A stretch of 64,000 nucleotides of DNA from Haematobia irritans (GCF_050003625.1 NC_134398.1:108570105-108634104); one strand, 5' to 3'. Shown: positions 32,864-46,455, counted from the stretch's first letter. Made by a program: numbers and translations. Notes: generated by a model not told the origin, from the sequence alone.

Positions 32864-33611
32864 AATGTCGGTGTTTGTAAAGAATCTTACAGTGTGTCGG
32901 ATCGATACGACTTGTCGGCGATGACTAAATAATCGGTAAATGTGTTATCGATCCCATAAACATGCAGCAGTATCGATTATGCCTTCGGACTTAACTTATA
33001 ATGTGCACAATATATGGGATATGTTCGACACGAGCACTGTCGTCCGGAATAACTGATAGTCTGTAAAGCGCATTAGGTCAATATTAACCATTGTTGTAGT
33101 TTTTGTCAAAATGTTTGACTTTTCCACAAAATCAAAAATCCGTCAGTGTCAAGTTGCTATAATAATTTTGCGAAAATCTTAATGAAATGTAAATGTGATT
33201 GTAAGATTGGTTGTACAACTAATCTCATTACCATTGAGTTTATAATGAATAATTTCCGCCGTCGAAATGACAAATTTATATAGCCGTCAAGCCGCCGCCG
33301 ACGAAAATCCGTCAGTATCAGGTTGCTATAATAATTTTGCCAAAATTTAGCTCAGAAAATTTTAATGAAATGTAAATGTGACTGTAAGATTGGTTGTACA
33401 ACTAATCTCATTACCATTCGGATAACTTAAAATTGATTTTATAATGGATAAATTTTCCTCCGTCGATAAGACAAATTTATATCGGCTTAGCCGCCCCCGC
33501 CGGAGTAAAAAAATTAGTGTCGGATGGGCTTCATTCTCTCCGCGTCATTTTTTCTCTTGCCCAGCTAAACCTATTCGACTCAACGCCAGATCACTCTGGA
33601 CACATCCCACC
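32864..33611. repeat. Unclassified segment with internal tandem repeat
   Basis: After an unrecognised 265-bp stretch, a unit of about 165-190 bp occurs twice (about 33,130-33,300 and 33,303-33,500). It starts AAAATCCGTCAGT, passes through GGTTGTACAACTAATCTC and ends in CGGCTTAGCCGCC-type GC-rich palindromic sequence. The second unit has about 30 extra bases. No gene is seen. Confidence 0.7.
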
Positions 33612-33614
33612 TTA

Positions 33615-33848
33615 AGGTAGGTACTATGTTCAGGTTTCGAGTTGAAAATCACTTTATTTATGTGATTACTTTTCTTTAAATAATCAACAATATAAATGAA
33701 AACAGAAATATTCTTGTAAATTCTTGACGAAATCTAGAGGAACAAGAAATTTCGCATCAATTGAGGTATTTTATCTGCTTCATATTGAACTGTTTTAATA
33801 AAGTAACCGCGAAAATTTCAACGCGAAAAGCGAACATAGTACTGACCT
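33615..33848. mobile_element. PIF/Harbinger-type MITE, subfamily a
   Basis: 234 bp with inverted ends AGGTAGGTACTATGTTC and GAACATAGTACTGACCT, and target duplication TTA on both sides. The duplicate is at 39,664-39,897. Confidence 0.88.
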
Positions 33849-34021
33849 TTAGTCGCAGAGCGCCTCGATCTGGCTACAAGCTCCAAAGTTCCAAAGCGTA
33901 TAACATAAAAATGGATGAAATCACAATAAACAAAACAACAAATATTTGTTATATTTTCCTTTCTAATTAGACTAAAGTTACCCTAAAAATCTTTTTTTGC
34001 AGCGTTGATACTAATATTTGA

Positions 34022-34226
34022 AGGTGGGTATTAAGTTCGAGTTTAGTCCTTTTTCACGATTACTTTTCTTTAATAATCCATTTTAAGGAATACGGACTTT
34101 GTGAAAATTTGCTTTGGGCTATTCCCCATAATATAATAAAATTTGCAACAAATATACATAATTGTATGCCGTTTTTTCTGATATAATTTTCACTTTAGCG
34201 GATAAAATAGAACTTAGTACTCACCT
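34022..34226. mobile_element. PIF/Harbinger-type MITE, diverged, subfamily b
   Basis: Ends AGGTGGGTATTAAGTTC and GAACTTAGTACTCACCT. The flanks are TGA and TTA, an imperfect duplication. Older than its neighbours by divergence. Duplicated at 40,071-40,275; a right-end part lies at 44,345-44,418. Confidence 0.75.
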
Positions 34227-34229
34227 TTA

Positions 34230-35763
34230 TATGAAATATTGTAAAGAAAACCTCTCGGAAATTCGCGAACTTAATTCCCAAGAAAGCAGAGAAAGAATAT
34301 GGCGTACATCCGGGATTTAGAATAAATTAAAGCATTCGGTAAGTAGTTAGTATAAATGAAAGACAATATGATGTGTCCGTACGAAAATATTTAAATTAAC
34401 ACAATGATGAAGTATGATTTACTAAGAACTGTTATATTTTTGTCACACGGATTGAAAACTTATTGTGGTATATACCCTACCGGGAATTTGTGCAAATTGT
34501 CACATATCACAGGACAGGTACAGATGATCCACTTTATCGCAATTTTAAATGTTCGCCCGATTTAATTGCTGTAGTCTTGATATGAAAATCTTATTTTGAA
34601 ATAAAAAATCACATGTAGTGAAGTACGATGGTCATCATATTCCATTTTTTTTTTCTGGTGCGAGTCGTATGGTAAAAATGAAACAGGTTCTAAAAAGGTT
34701 GTTCCACACTGGTTCATGAGGGCCTGTGTATGAGGTGGTCCTATTTAACTGTCCCAGTCATGTCCTGTGTAAATTATTCTTTCAATGACCCATCCATTCC
34801 CTGCGTTTTTAAAGAGAACTATAGCTGGCCCATGCATACCAGGGACTAGTCCTGTACGGGTTTAAAGTTGATCCGTTTCCCGGATCCGAACTCCATTACA
34901 ACATAAAGATGAAAGCAAATATTTGGATAGTTTTGGAAAAATTCTCATATCATGATACTCAATATGTCAGAAATGTTTGCTGTTTGACTGCGATGACGAA
35001 TTCTTTTTTATTTCTGTCAAATATTTACCTAGTGTGACCGTACCGTAACTTTATTCACTCTGAAGAAGAATTTACACCATGTATGGTTTGACAAAGACAT
35101 TACGATATTTACTACAGGACTCCTCTTTTGGTTATTCTATTACAAACTCAATAGATCATGGATATTTGTTTGAGTTAAAAACAAATAGTAAGATTTTTCA
35201 TTGCACGTCTTTAGACCCGAACAAAACATTTACGTGTTTCTCATACTACTACGTTTGTGTTTCAAAGTGAAACAAATGCGGTTGCATATTTATGTTTGCA
35301 ATGTTTGGGTGAAACATGAACACCCATTGTGAAAAAAAATGAGTTATTTCCCTTCGTATGTATGTCGATTAAATTTGAAGATACTCATGGATTTTTACCA
35401 AAGGGTTCACTAAAATTTCGTTTGCAAAAAATATATTGTTATAAAAACCTTTATACCTGAAATTCAATTTCTAACAGATCCGCGTCGTCAAGTAATCGCA
35501 CCATACATTTATAGATAACATTGCTTTCATGTCTATTTTTGAACATTTTAATTTATATTTGTTAATAGTTATTGTAAAACTCTTAAATCAAAGGTAGTCT
35601 TTTAGGTGTAGAAATATATTATGAATCGTTTAGGAAGTAACCATTGCCAGTGATGCCAAAATTATTTTAGTATGAGTTGCCAATGATTTTTGTAACATGT
35701 CAAGCTTATTGTGTGAATATAACCATAGCGATAGGCGGTAGGCGAACACTTATTTACGTCTAT
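34230..35763. other. Unassigned interior of the segmental block
   Basis: AT-rich with no recognisable coding sequence. A 63-codon frame at 35,079 is kept in all three copies but has no known motif, and its conservation reflects the recency of duplication. Short inverted words (CACAGGAC / GTCCTGTG, and a near palindrome CAGGGACTAGTCCTG at 34,840) suggest an old DNA element. The palindrome is deleted in copy 2 but present in copies 1 and 3. Confidence 0.5.
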
Positions 35764-35997
35764 AGGTAAGTACTATGTTCGCTTTTCGCGTTGAAATTTT
35801 CGTGGTTACTTTATTAAAACAGTTCAATATAAAGCAGACAAATTAACTCAATTGATGCGTAGTTTCTTGTTCCTCAAGATTTCGGCAAGACTTTACAGGA
35901 ATAAATTTGTTTTCATTTATAATTTTGGTTATTTAATGAAAAGTAATAGCGAAAATAAAGTTGTTTTCAACTCGAAAACCGAACATAGTACCTACCC
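35764..35997. mobile_element. PIF/Harbinger-type MITE, subfamily c
   Basis: 234 bp, ends AGGTAAGTACTATGTTC and GAACATAGTACCTACCC, duplication TAT on both sides. Copies at 41,800-42,033 and 45,954-46,187. Confidence 0.87.
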
Positions 35998-36043
35998 TAT
36001 TATGGGAAGCCCAAAAACTGCGATGGAATACCGTGACGGCTAA

Positions 36044-36265
36044 AGGTGAGTACTATGTTCGGGGTTTTCACCAAACCACTAAATTAAAAGTACAAATATA
36101 TTTATGAAGATGCTTATATTTTGATCAAGTCTTGCCAAATAGTGGATGGAAAAGTTCCATGAAATTGATTGCAAATAATTTTATATTTCTAAATTAATTA
36201 ATTAAAAAAAGTAACCATGAAAACAAGCTGGTTTTCAGCTTGACACCTGAACATGGTACTCAGCT
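36044..36265. mobile_element. PIF/Harbinger-type MITE, subfamily d
   Basis: 222 bp, ends AGGTGAGTACTATGTTC and GAACATGGTACTCAGCT, duplication TAA. Same subfamily and length as the one inserted in the LINE at 38,411. Copies at 42,080-42,301 and 46,234-46,455. Confidence 0.88.
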
Positions 36266-36478
36266 TAACGGCGTGTCGCAAAATTAAAATCTATTTTAAT
36301 ACTACGTTCGCACTAGACACGAAATCCTCGTAAACGAGGATTTTGGCTGAAATACTCCTAGCCCTGCCTGCATTTCAAAGTTCCATTTCATCCTCACCGC
36401 TACCATTATTAATAAATATCTAAACAATTGTCAATGATGGCACCCCTAAAGATGGCAGCACTAAAATGGACAATGCGA

Positions 36479-37586
36479 TACATTTTGATGTATGTCATGT
36501 GTTCCAACAGTGCTTTTGGACGAAGGTATCCCGGATTACATTTTTTACCACTAAGGGTTAGTAGATAGATTCTATCATGGAAGCTAGGAAGGATCTTCGT
36601 TCAAAATATAGGGACATCAAAGTGGAGGTCATTACCTACCTGTTTTTGAACGAAGATATCCCTGATTCCTAGTTTTCCACAGGGGGGGACAGAACATAGA
36701 TTCTACCATGAAAGCCAGGAACGGATTTCGTTCAACTTTCCGCTAATGGTACATCAAAGTGGAGGTCATTACCTACATTTTGATGAATGTTGTGTGTTCC
36801 AACACTGTTTTTGAACGAAGATATCCCTGATTCCAAGTTTTCCACTGGGGGCAGAACATAGATTCTACCATGGAAGCCAGGAACGGACTTCGTTCAAAAT
36901 TCCGCTAATGGACATCAAAGTGGAGGTCATTACCTACATTTTGATGTATGTCATGAGTTCCAACAGTGGTTTTGGACGAAGATATCCCGGATTTCATTTT
37001 TTCCACTAAGGGTTAGTAGATAGATTCTATCATGGAAGCTAGGAAGGATCTTCGTTCAAAATATAGGGACATCAAAGTGGAGGTCATTACCTACATTTTG
37101 ATGTATGTCATGTGTTCCAACAGTGTTTTTGAACGAAGATATCCCTGATTCCTAGTTTTCCACAGGGGGGGCAGAACATAGATTCTACCATGAAAGCCAG
37201 GAACGGATTTCGTTCAACTTTCCGCTAATGGTACATCAAAGTGGTGGTCATTACCTACATTTTGATGTATGTTGTGTGTTCCAACACTGTTTTTGAACGA
37301 AGATATCCCTGATTCCAAGTTTTCCACTGGGGGCAGAACATAGATTCTACCATGGAAGCCAGGAACGGACTTCGTTCAAAATTCCGCTAATGGGACATCA
37401 AAGTGGAGGTCATTACCTACATCTTGATGTATGTCATGAGTTCCAACAGTGTTTTTGGACGAAGATATCCCGGATTATATTTTTTCCACTAAGGGTTAGT
37501 AGTTAGATTCTATCATGGAAGCTAGGAAGGATCTTCGTTCAAAATTCTGGTTATGGGACATCAAAGTGGAAGTCATTACCTACATT
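36479..37586 (+). repeat. 163-bp satellite array S0
   Basis: About seven diverged monomers, including ones with 'actaagggttagtagatagattctatc' in place of the usual middle. Each has the two internal inverted repeats described for S6. The array ends abruptly inside a monomer (TACATTTT) against LINE copy L5. Confidence 0.88.
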
Positions 37587-38910
37587 TTAGCATATATTCC
37601 AGGACAGTGGAGGGAATCAAAAGTCGTTTTCATACCTAAAGCGGGAAAAGCCTCTCACTCGAATGCGAAGGATTTCCGACCAATCAGCTTATCATCATTC
37701 CTACTTAAGACTCTGGAGAGGATGATAGATATTTAGAACTAGCGTCGATTCAAGTTTGCTCTCGAAACGACAACATGCATACTCGAAGGGCAGGTCTACT
37801 GAGACCGCATTACATGAACTAGTCAGCTTTATTGAAAGCTCACTATCTGTCAAAGAATACACAATCGTGGCGTTTCTAGACATCGAAGGGGCGTTCAATA
37901 ACGTCCATCCGAGCTCGATATTAAATGGACTGACAACTCTGAATGTTGATCCAGGTATACTTAGGCTGTTAGACGAACTTCTAAGGAAGAGATGCATTTC
38001 AGCCACACTAGGACAAGCAAACATACAAAGGCATGTGAACAGAGGCACTCCTCAAGGAGGAGTTCTATCACCTCTTCTTTGCAATGTTGCTATAAACGAC
38101 CTTCTGGTTTCCCTAGAAAAAGAAATGATACAAGTGGTGGCATACGCAGATGATGTGGCGCTAGCAGTCAGGGGAAAATTCCCATCAACAGTTAGAGATA
38201 TTATACAGAGAGCCCTCCGGATGACTGAGAAATGGGCGAAATATAATGGTCTTGGGGTAAATCCAGCAAAGACAGAACTAGTCATGTACTGCAAAGATCG
38301 CAAAACTCCACGGATAGGCCCATTTCCTTAGGGGGTATTGAAATTCCCTTTAGTGAGTGTGCAAAATACCTTGGCGTTATTTTTGACAGGAAGCTGAACT
38401 TTAAGCTTAAAGGTGAGTACTATGTTCGGTTTTTTCACCAAAACACTAAGTTAAAACTACAAATATATTTATGAAGACGATTATATTTTGATCGAGTATT
38501 GCCAAATAATGGATGGAAAAGATCCAAGGAATTGATTGCAAATAATTTTATATTTCTAAATTAGTTAATTAAAAAAAGTAACCGTGAAAACAAGCTGGTT
38601 TTCAGCTTGAAAACTGAACATAGTACTCAGCTTAATATTGAAGAAAGGGCGAAGAAAGCAACGGTAGCTTTATACTCGTGCAAAAAGGAAATAGGGAAAA
38701 AGTGGGGACTAAAACCAAGGATTGTGCATTGGCTATACACGGCAGTGGTTAGATCTATAATGCTCTATGGTATTGTAGTCTGGTGGCCGGCACTTCACCA
38801 GCCGACAAGTTTAGACAAAGTTCAGCGTATGTCGTGCTTGTGTATCTCAGGTGCATTCAGCAAGACAGGAACAATTTCCCTTAATGTCATACTGCATCTA
38901 TTGCGGAATG
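37587..38910 (+). pseudogene. LINE copy L5: RT fragment, duplicate of L4
   Basis: Starts at TTAGCATATATTCCAGG directly after satellite sequence, and has the same stop at MIDI*, the same 191-codon frame (37,756-38,331, motifs A, B and C intact) and the same right break as L4, with only a few residue differences. It retains the thumb segment (KKWGLKPRIVHWLYTAVV) that L4 has lost. A 222-bp MITE interrupts it at 38,411-38,632. Being joined to the satellite at the left gives an artificial 73-codon frame across the joint. Confidence 0.87.
38411..38632. mobile_element. PIF/Harbinger-type MITE in LINE L5, with empty site
   Basis: 222 bp, ends AGGTGAGTACTATGTTC and GAACATAGTACTCAGCT, target duplication TAA (38,408-38,410 and 38,633-38,635). 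The same LINE position without the insert is seen at 32,703 (AAGCTTAATATTGAAG), in L2 and in L3. This fixes the element ends and the 3-bp target size. Confidence 0.95.
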
Positions 38911-39663
38911 TCGGTGTTTGTAAAGAATCTTACAGTGTGTCGGATTGATACGACTTGTCGGCGATGACTAAATAATCGGTAAATGTGTTATCGATCCCAT
39001 AAACATGCAGCAGTATCGATTATGCCTTCGGACTTAACTTATAATGTGCACAATATATGGGATATGTTCGACACGAGCACTGTCGTCCGGAATAACTGAT
39101 AGTCTGTAAAGCGCATTAGGTCAATATTAACCATTGTTGTATTTTTTGCCAAAATGTTTGACTTTTCCACAAAATCAAAAATCCGTCAGTGTCAAGTTGC
39201 TATAATAATTTTGCGAAAATCTTAATGAAATGTAAATGTGATTGTAAGATTGGTTGTACAACTAATCTCATTACCATTGAGTTTATAATGAATAATTTCC
39301 GCCGTCGAAATGACAAATTTATATCGGCTTAGCCGTCAAGCCGCCGCCGACGAAAATCCGTCAGTATCAAGTTGCTATAATAATTTTGCCAAAATTTAGC
39401 TCAGAAAATTTTAATGAAATGTAAATGTGACTGTAAGATTGGTTGTACAACTAATCTCATTACCATTCGGATAACTTAAAATTGATTTTATAATGGATAA
39501 ATTTTCCTCCGTCGATAAGACAAATTTATATCGGCTTAGCCGCCCCCGCCGGAGTAAAAAAATTAGTGTCGGATGGGCTTCATTCTCTCCGCGTCATCTT
39601 TTCTCTTGCCCAGCTAAACCTATTCGACTCAACGCCAGATCACTCTGGACACATCCCACCTTA

Positions 39664-39897
39664 AGGTAGGTACTACGTTCAGGTTTCGAGTTGAAAATCA
39701 CTTTATTTACGTGATTACTTTTCTTTAAATAATCAACAATATAAATGAAAACAGAAATATTCTTGTAAATTCTTGACGAAATCTAGAGGAACAAGAAATT
39801 TCGCATCAATTGAGGTATTTTATCTGCTTCATATTGAACTGTTTTAATAAAGTAACCGCGAAAATTTCAACGCGAAAAGCGAACATAGTACTGACCT
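39664..39897. mobile_element. MITE subfamily a, block copy 2
   Basis: Duplicate of 33,615-33,848 with the same TTA flanks. Confidence 0.88.
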
Positions 39898-40070
39898 TTA
39901 GTCGCAGAGCGCCTCGATCTGGCTACAAGCTCCAAAGTTCCAAAGCGTATAACATAAAAATGGATGAAATCACAATAAACAAAACAACAAATATTTGTTA
40001 TATTTTCCTTTCTAATTAGACTAAAGTTACCCTAAAAATCTTTTTTTGCAGCGTTGATACTAATATTTGA

Positions 40071-40275
40071 AGGTGGGTATTAAGTTCGAGTTTAGTCCTT
40101 TTTCACGATTACTTTTCTTTAATAATCCATTTTAAGGAGTACGGACTTTGTGAAAATTTGCTTTGGGCTATTCCCCATAATATAATAAAATTTGCAACAA
40201 ATATACATAATTGTATGCCGTTTTTTCTGATATAATTTTCACTTTAGCGGATAAAATCGAACTTAGTACTCACCT
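40071..40275. mobile_element. MITE subfamily b, block copy 2
   Basis: Duplicate of 34,022-34,226 with a few substitutions. Confidence 0.75.
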
Positions 40276-41799
40276 TTATATGAAATATTGTAAAGAAAAC
40301 TTCTCGGAAATTCGCGAACTTAATTCCCAAGAAAGCTGAGAAAGAATATGGCGTACATCCGGGATTTAGAATAAATTAAAGCATTCGGTAAGTAGTTAGT
40401 ATAAATGAAAGACAATATGATGTGTCCGTACGAAAATATTTAAATTAACACAATGATGAAGTATGATTTACTAAGAACTGTTATATTTTTGTCACACGGA
40501 TTGAAAACTTATTGTGGTATATACCCTACCGGGAATTTGTGCAAATTGTCACATATCACAGGACAGGTACAGATGATCCACTTTATCGCAATTTTAAATG
40601 TTCGCCCGATTTAATTGCTGTAGTCTTGATATGAAAATCTTATTTTGAAATAAAAAATCACATGTAGTGAAGTACGATGGTCATCATATTCCATTTTTTT
40701 CTGGTGCGAGTCGTATGGTAAAAATGAAACAGGTTCTAAAAAGGTTGTTCCACACTGGTTCATGAGGGCCTGTGTATGAGGTGGTCCTATTTAACTGTCC
40801 CAGTCATGTCCTGTGTAAATTATTCTTTCAATGACCCATCCATTCCCTGCGTTTTTAAAGAGAACTATAGCTGGCCCATACGGGCCTGTACGGGTTTAAG
40901 GTTGATCCGTTTCCCGGATCCGAACTCCATTACAACATAAAGATGAAAGCAAATATTTGGATAGTTTTGGAAAAATTCTCATATCATGATACTCAATATA
41001 AGTCAGAAATGTTTGCTGTTTGACTGCGATGACGAATTCTTTTTTATTTCTGTCAAATATTTACCTAGTGTGACCGTACCGTAACTTTATTCACTCTGAA
41101 GAAGAATTTACACCATGTATGGTTTGACAAAGACATTACGATATTTACTACAGGACTCCTCTTTTGGTTATTCTATTACAAACTCAATAGATCATGGATA
41201 TTTGTTTGAGTTAAAAACAAATAGTAAGATTTTTCATTGCACGTCTTTAGACCCGAACAAAACATTTACGTGTTTCTCATACTACTACGTTTGTGTTTCA
41301 AAGTGAAACAAATGCGGTTGCATATTTATGTTTGCAATGTTTGGGTGAAACATGAACACCCATTGTGAAAAAAAATGAGTTATTTCCCTTCGTATGTATG
41401 TCGATTAAATTTGAAGATACTCATGGATTTTTACCAAAGGGTTCACTAAAATTTCGTTTGCAAAAAATATATTGTTATAAAAACCTTTATACCTGAAATT
41501 CAATTTCTAACAGATCCGCGTCGTCAAGTAATCGCACCATACATTTATAGATAACATTGCTTTCATGTCTATTTTTGAACATTTTAATTTATATTTGTTA
41601 ATAGTTATTGTAAAACTCTTAAATCAAAGGTAGTCTTTTAGGTGTAGAAATATATTATGAATCGTTTAGGAAGTAACCATTGCCAGTGATGCCAAAATTA
41701 TTTTAGTATGAGTTGCCAATGATTTTTGTAACATGTCAAGCTTATTGTGTGAATATAACCATAGCGATAGGCGGTAGGCGAACACTTATTTACGTCTAT

Positions 41800-42033
41800 A
41801 GGTAAGTACTATGTTCGCTTTTCGCGTTGAAATTTTCGTGGTTACTTTATTAAAACAGTTCAATATAAAGCAGACAAATTAACTCAATTGATGCGTAGTT
41901 TCTTGTTCCTCAAGATTTCGGCAAGACTTTACAGGAATAAATTTGTTTTCATTTATAATTTTGGTTATTTAATGAAAAGCAATAGCGAAAATAAAGTTGT
42001 TTTCAACTCGAAAACCGAACATAGTACCTACCC
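41800..42033. mobile_element. MITE subfamily c, block copy 2
   Basis: Duplicate of 35,764-35,997, TAT flanks kept. Confidence 0.87.
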
Positions 42034-42079
42034 TATTATGGGAAGCCCAAAAACTGCGATGGAATACCGTGACGGCTAA

Positions 42080-42301
42080 AGGTGAGTACTATGTTCGGGG
42101 TTTTCACCAAACCACTAAATTAAAAGTACAAATATATTTATGAAGATGCTTATATTTTGATCAAGTCTTGCCAAATAGTGGATGGAAAAGTTCCATGAAA
42201 TTGATTGCAAATAATTTTATATTTCTAAATTAATTAATTAAAAAAAGTAACCGTGAAAACAAGCTGGTTTTTAGCTTGACACCTGAACATGGTACTCAGC
42301 T
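42080..42301. mobile_element. MITE subfamily d, block copy 2
   Basis: Duplicate of 36,044-36,265, TAA flanks kept. Confidence 0.87.
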
Positions 42302-42514
42302 TAACGGCATGTCGCAAAATTAAAATCTATTTTAATACTACGTTCGCACTAGACACGTAATCCTCGTAAACGAGGATTTTGGCTGAAATACTCCTAGCCC
42401 TGCCTGCATTTCAAAGTTCCATTTCATCCTCACCGCTACCATTATTAATAAACATCTAAATAATTGTCAATGATGGCACCCCTAAAGATGGCAGCACTAA
42501 AATGGACAATGCGA

Positions 42515-43380
42515 TACATTTTGATGTATGTCATGTGTTCCAACAGTGCTTTTGCACGAAGGTATCCCGGATTACATTTGTTACCACTAAGGGTTAGTAG
42601 ATAGATTCTATCATGGAAGCTAGGAAGGATCTTCGTTCAAAATTCCGCTATCAAAGTGGAGGTCATTACCTACATCTTGATGTATGTCATGAGTTCCAAC
42701 AGTGTTTTTGGACGAAGATATCCCTGATTCCAAGTTTTCCATTGGGGACAGAACATAGATTCTACCATGGAAGCCAAGAACGGACTTCGTTCAAAATTCC
42801 GCTAATGGGACATCAAAGTGGAGGTCATTACCTACATTTTGATGTATGTCATGAGTTGCAACAGTGTTTTTGAACGAAGATATCCCTGATTCCAAGTTTT
42901 CCACTGGGGGCAGAACATAGATTCTACCATGGAAGCCAGGAACGGACTTCGTTCAAAATTTCGCTAATGGGACATCAAAGTGGAGGTCATTGCCTACATT
43001 TTGATGTGTCTTGAGTTCCAACAGTGTTTTTGAACGAAGATATCCCTGATTCCAAGTTTTCCACTGGGGGCAGAACATAGATTCTACCATGGAAGGCAGG
43101 AACGGACTTCGTTCAAAATTCCGCTAATGGTACATGAAAGCGGAGGTCATTACCTACATTTTGATGTATGTCATGTGTTCCAACAGTGTTTTTTAACGAA
43201 GATATCCCTGATTCCAAGTTTTCCACTGGGGGGCAGTACATAGATTCTACCATAGAAGTCAGAAACGGACTCCGTTCAAAATTCTGCTTACGGCACATCA
43301 AAGTGGAAGTCATTACCTACATTTTGATGTACGCCATGTGCTCCAAGAGTGTTTTTGGACGAAGATATCCCGGTTTCCAT
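42515..43380 (+). repeat. 163-bp satellite array S2
   Basis: About five monomers. The first resembles the S0 opening monomer and the last ends in GATATCCCGGTTTCC, the standard junction to the helicase-relic spacer, seen at all five such joints. Confidence 0.9.
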
Positions 43381-43567
43381 TTTTGACAGCTTGAGATCAC
43401 ATTGAGAATGTTTCTTAATGTGAAGGTTCAATTATTTTCAATAAAAATGCATTCATGAAGAAAACGTGGTAACAATGAAATTCGAAAGTTGTGGCAACTC
43501 CGGTGGATTGGTTTGTTGTCGTGCAAAATTTAGAATAAAATAATTTTATTTATTATTTTATTAAAAA
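43381..43567 (+). other. Spacer between satellite and helicase relic
   Basis: A stretch starting TTTTGACA with the small imperfect hairpin CACATTGAGAATG / TTTCTTAATGTG. It occurs at every satellite-to-relic joint (also from 47,416, 51,489, 57,121 and 63,489). It could be the retrocopy 5' side or an element end. No gene is seen. Confidence 0.6.
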
Positions 43568-44342
<775 letters not shown>

Positions 44343-45953
44343 ATACATAATTGCATGCCGTTTTTTCTGATATAATTTTCACTTTAGCGGATAAAATCGA
44401 ACTTAGTACTCACCTTTATATGAAATATTGTAAAGAAAACTTCTCGGAAATTCGCGAACTTAATTCCCAAGAAAGCAGAGAAAGAATATGGCGTACATCC
44501 GGGATTTAGAATAAATTAAAGCATTCGGTAAGTAGTTAGTATAAATGAAAGACAATATGATGTGTCCGTACGAAAATATTTAAATTAACACAATGATGAA
44601 GTATGATTTACTAAGAACTGTTATATTTTTGTCACACGGATTGAAAACTTATTGTGGTTATACCCTACGGGGAATTTATGCAAATTGCCACATATCACAG
44701 GACAGGTACAGATGATCCACTTTATCGCAATTTTTAAATGTTCGCCCGATTTATTAATTGCTGTAGTCTTGATATGAAAATCTTATTTTGAAATAAAAAA
44801 TCACATGTAGTGAAGTACGATGGTCATTATATTCCATTTTTTTCTGGTGCGAATCGTATGGTAAAAATGAAACAGGTTCTAAAAAGGTTGTTCCACACTG
44901 GTTCATGAGGGCCTGTGTATGAGGTGGTCCTATTTAACTGTCCCAGTCATGTCCTGTGTAAATTATTCTTTCAATGACCCATCCATTCCCTGCTTTTTTA
45001 AAGAGAACTATAGCTGACCCATGCATACCAGGGACTAGTCCTGTACGGGTTTAAGGTTGATCCGTTTCCCGGATCCGAACTCCATTACAACATAAAGATG
45101 AAAGCAAATATTTGGATAGTTTTGGAAAAATTCTCATATCATGATACTCAATATAAGTCAGAAATGTTTGCTGTTTGACTGCGATGACGAATTATTTTTT
45201 ATTTCTGTCAAATATTTACCTAGTGTGACCGTACCGTAACTTTATTCACTCTGAAGAAGAATTTACACCATGTATGGTTTGACAAAGACATTACGATATT
45301 TACTACAGGACTCCTCTTTTGGTTATTCTATTACAAACTCAATAGATTATGGATATTTGTTTGAGTTAAAAACAAATAGTAAGATTTTTCATTGCACGTC
45401 TTTAGACCCGAACAAAACATTTACGTGTTTCTCATACTACTACGTTTGTGTTTCAAAGTGAAACAAATGTGGTTGCATATTTATGTTTGCAATTTTTGGG
45501 TGAAACATGAACACCCATTGTGAAAAAAATGAGTTATTTCCCTTCGTATGTATGTCGATTAAATTCGAAGATACTCATGGATTTTTACCAAAGGGTTGAC
45601 TAAAATTTCGTTTGCAGAAAATATATTGTTATAAAAACTTTTATACCTGAAATTCAATTTCTAACAGATCCGCGTCGTCAAGTAATCGCACCATACATTT
45701 ATAGATAACATTGCTTTCATGTCTATTTTTGAACATTTTAATTTATATTTGTTACTAGTTATTGTAAAACTCTTAAATCAAAGGTAGTCTTTTAGGTGTA
45801 GAAATATATTATGAATCGTTTAGGAAGTAACCATTGCCAGTGATGCCAAAATTATTTTAGTATGAGTTGCCAATGATTTTTGTAACATGTCAAGCTTATT
45901 GTGTGAATATAACCATAGCGATAGGCGGTAGGCGAACACTTATTTACGTCTAT

Positions 45954-46187
45954 AGGTACGTACTATGTTCGCTTTTCGCGTTGAAATTTTCGTGGTTACT
46001 TTATTAAAACAGTTCAATATAAAGCAGACAAATTAACTCAATTGATGCGTAGTTTCTTGTTCCTCAAGATTTCGGCAAGACTTTACAGGAATAAATTTGT
46101 TTTCATTTATAATTTTGGTTATTTAATGAAAAGTAATAGCGAAAATAAAGTTGTTTTCAACTCGAAAACCGAACATAGTACCTACCC
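45954..46187. mobile_element. MITE subfamily c, block copy 3
   Basis: Third copy, with AGGTACGTAC in place of AGGTAAGTAC at its left end. Confidence 0.86.
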
Positions 46188-46233
46188 TATTATGGGAAGC
46201 CCAAAAACTGCGATGGAATACCGTGACGGCTAA

Positions 46234-46455
46234 AGGTGAGTACTATGTTCGAGGTTTTCACCAAACCACTAAATTAAAAGTACAAATATATTTATGAAGA
46301 TGCTTATATTTTGATCAAGTCTTGCCAAATAGTGGATGGAAAAGTTCCATGAAATTGATTGCAAATAATTTTATATTTCTAAATTAATTAATTAAAAAAA
46401 GTAACCGTGAAAACAAGCTGGTTTTTAGCTTGACACCTGAACATGGTACTCAGCT
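46234..46455. mobile_element. MITE subfamily d, block copy 3
   Basis: Third copy of the 222-bp element, TAA flanks kept. Confidence 0.86.

Larger units (their letters stand above)
31887..36478 (+). repeat. Segmental block, copy 1
   Basis: The block holds the RT fragment of L4, a GC-patched tandem repeat, four MITEs and unassigned sequence, ending at the first satellite array. The same series recurs at 37,587-42,514, and its right half recurs again at 44,345-46,668. Copies differ by scattered substitutions and small indels. Copy 1 has the Harbinger element to its left and the 120-bp thumb deletion; copy 2 has neither. Confidence 0.88.
37587..42514 (+). repeat. Segmental block, copy 2
   Basis: Second copy of the block at 31,887, offset about 5.7 kb at its start and about 6.05 kb further in. 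The difference is explained by the extra MITE and by the deletion in copy 1. It ends at satellite array S2. Confidence 0.88.
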
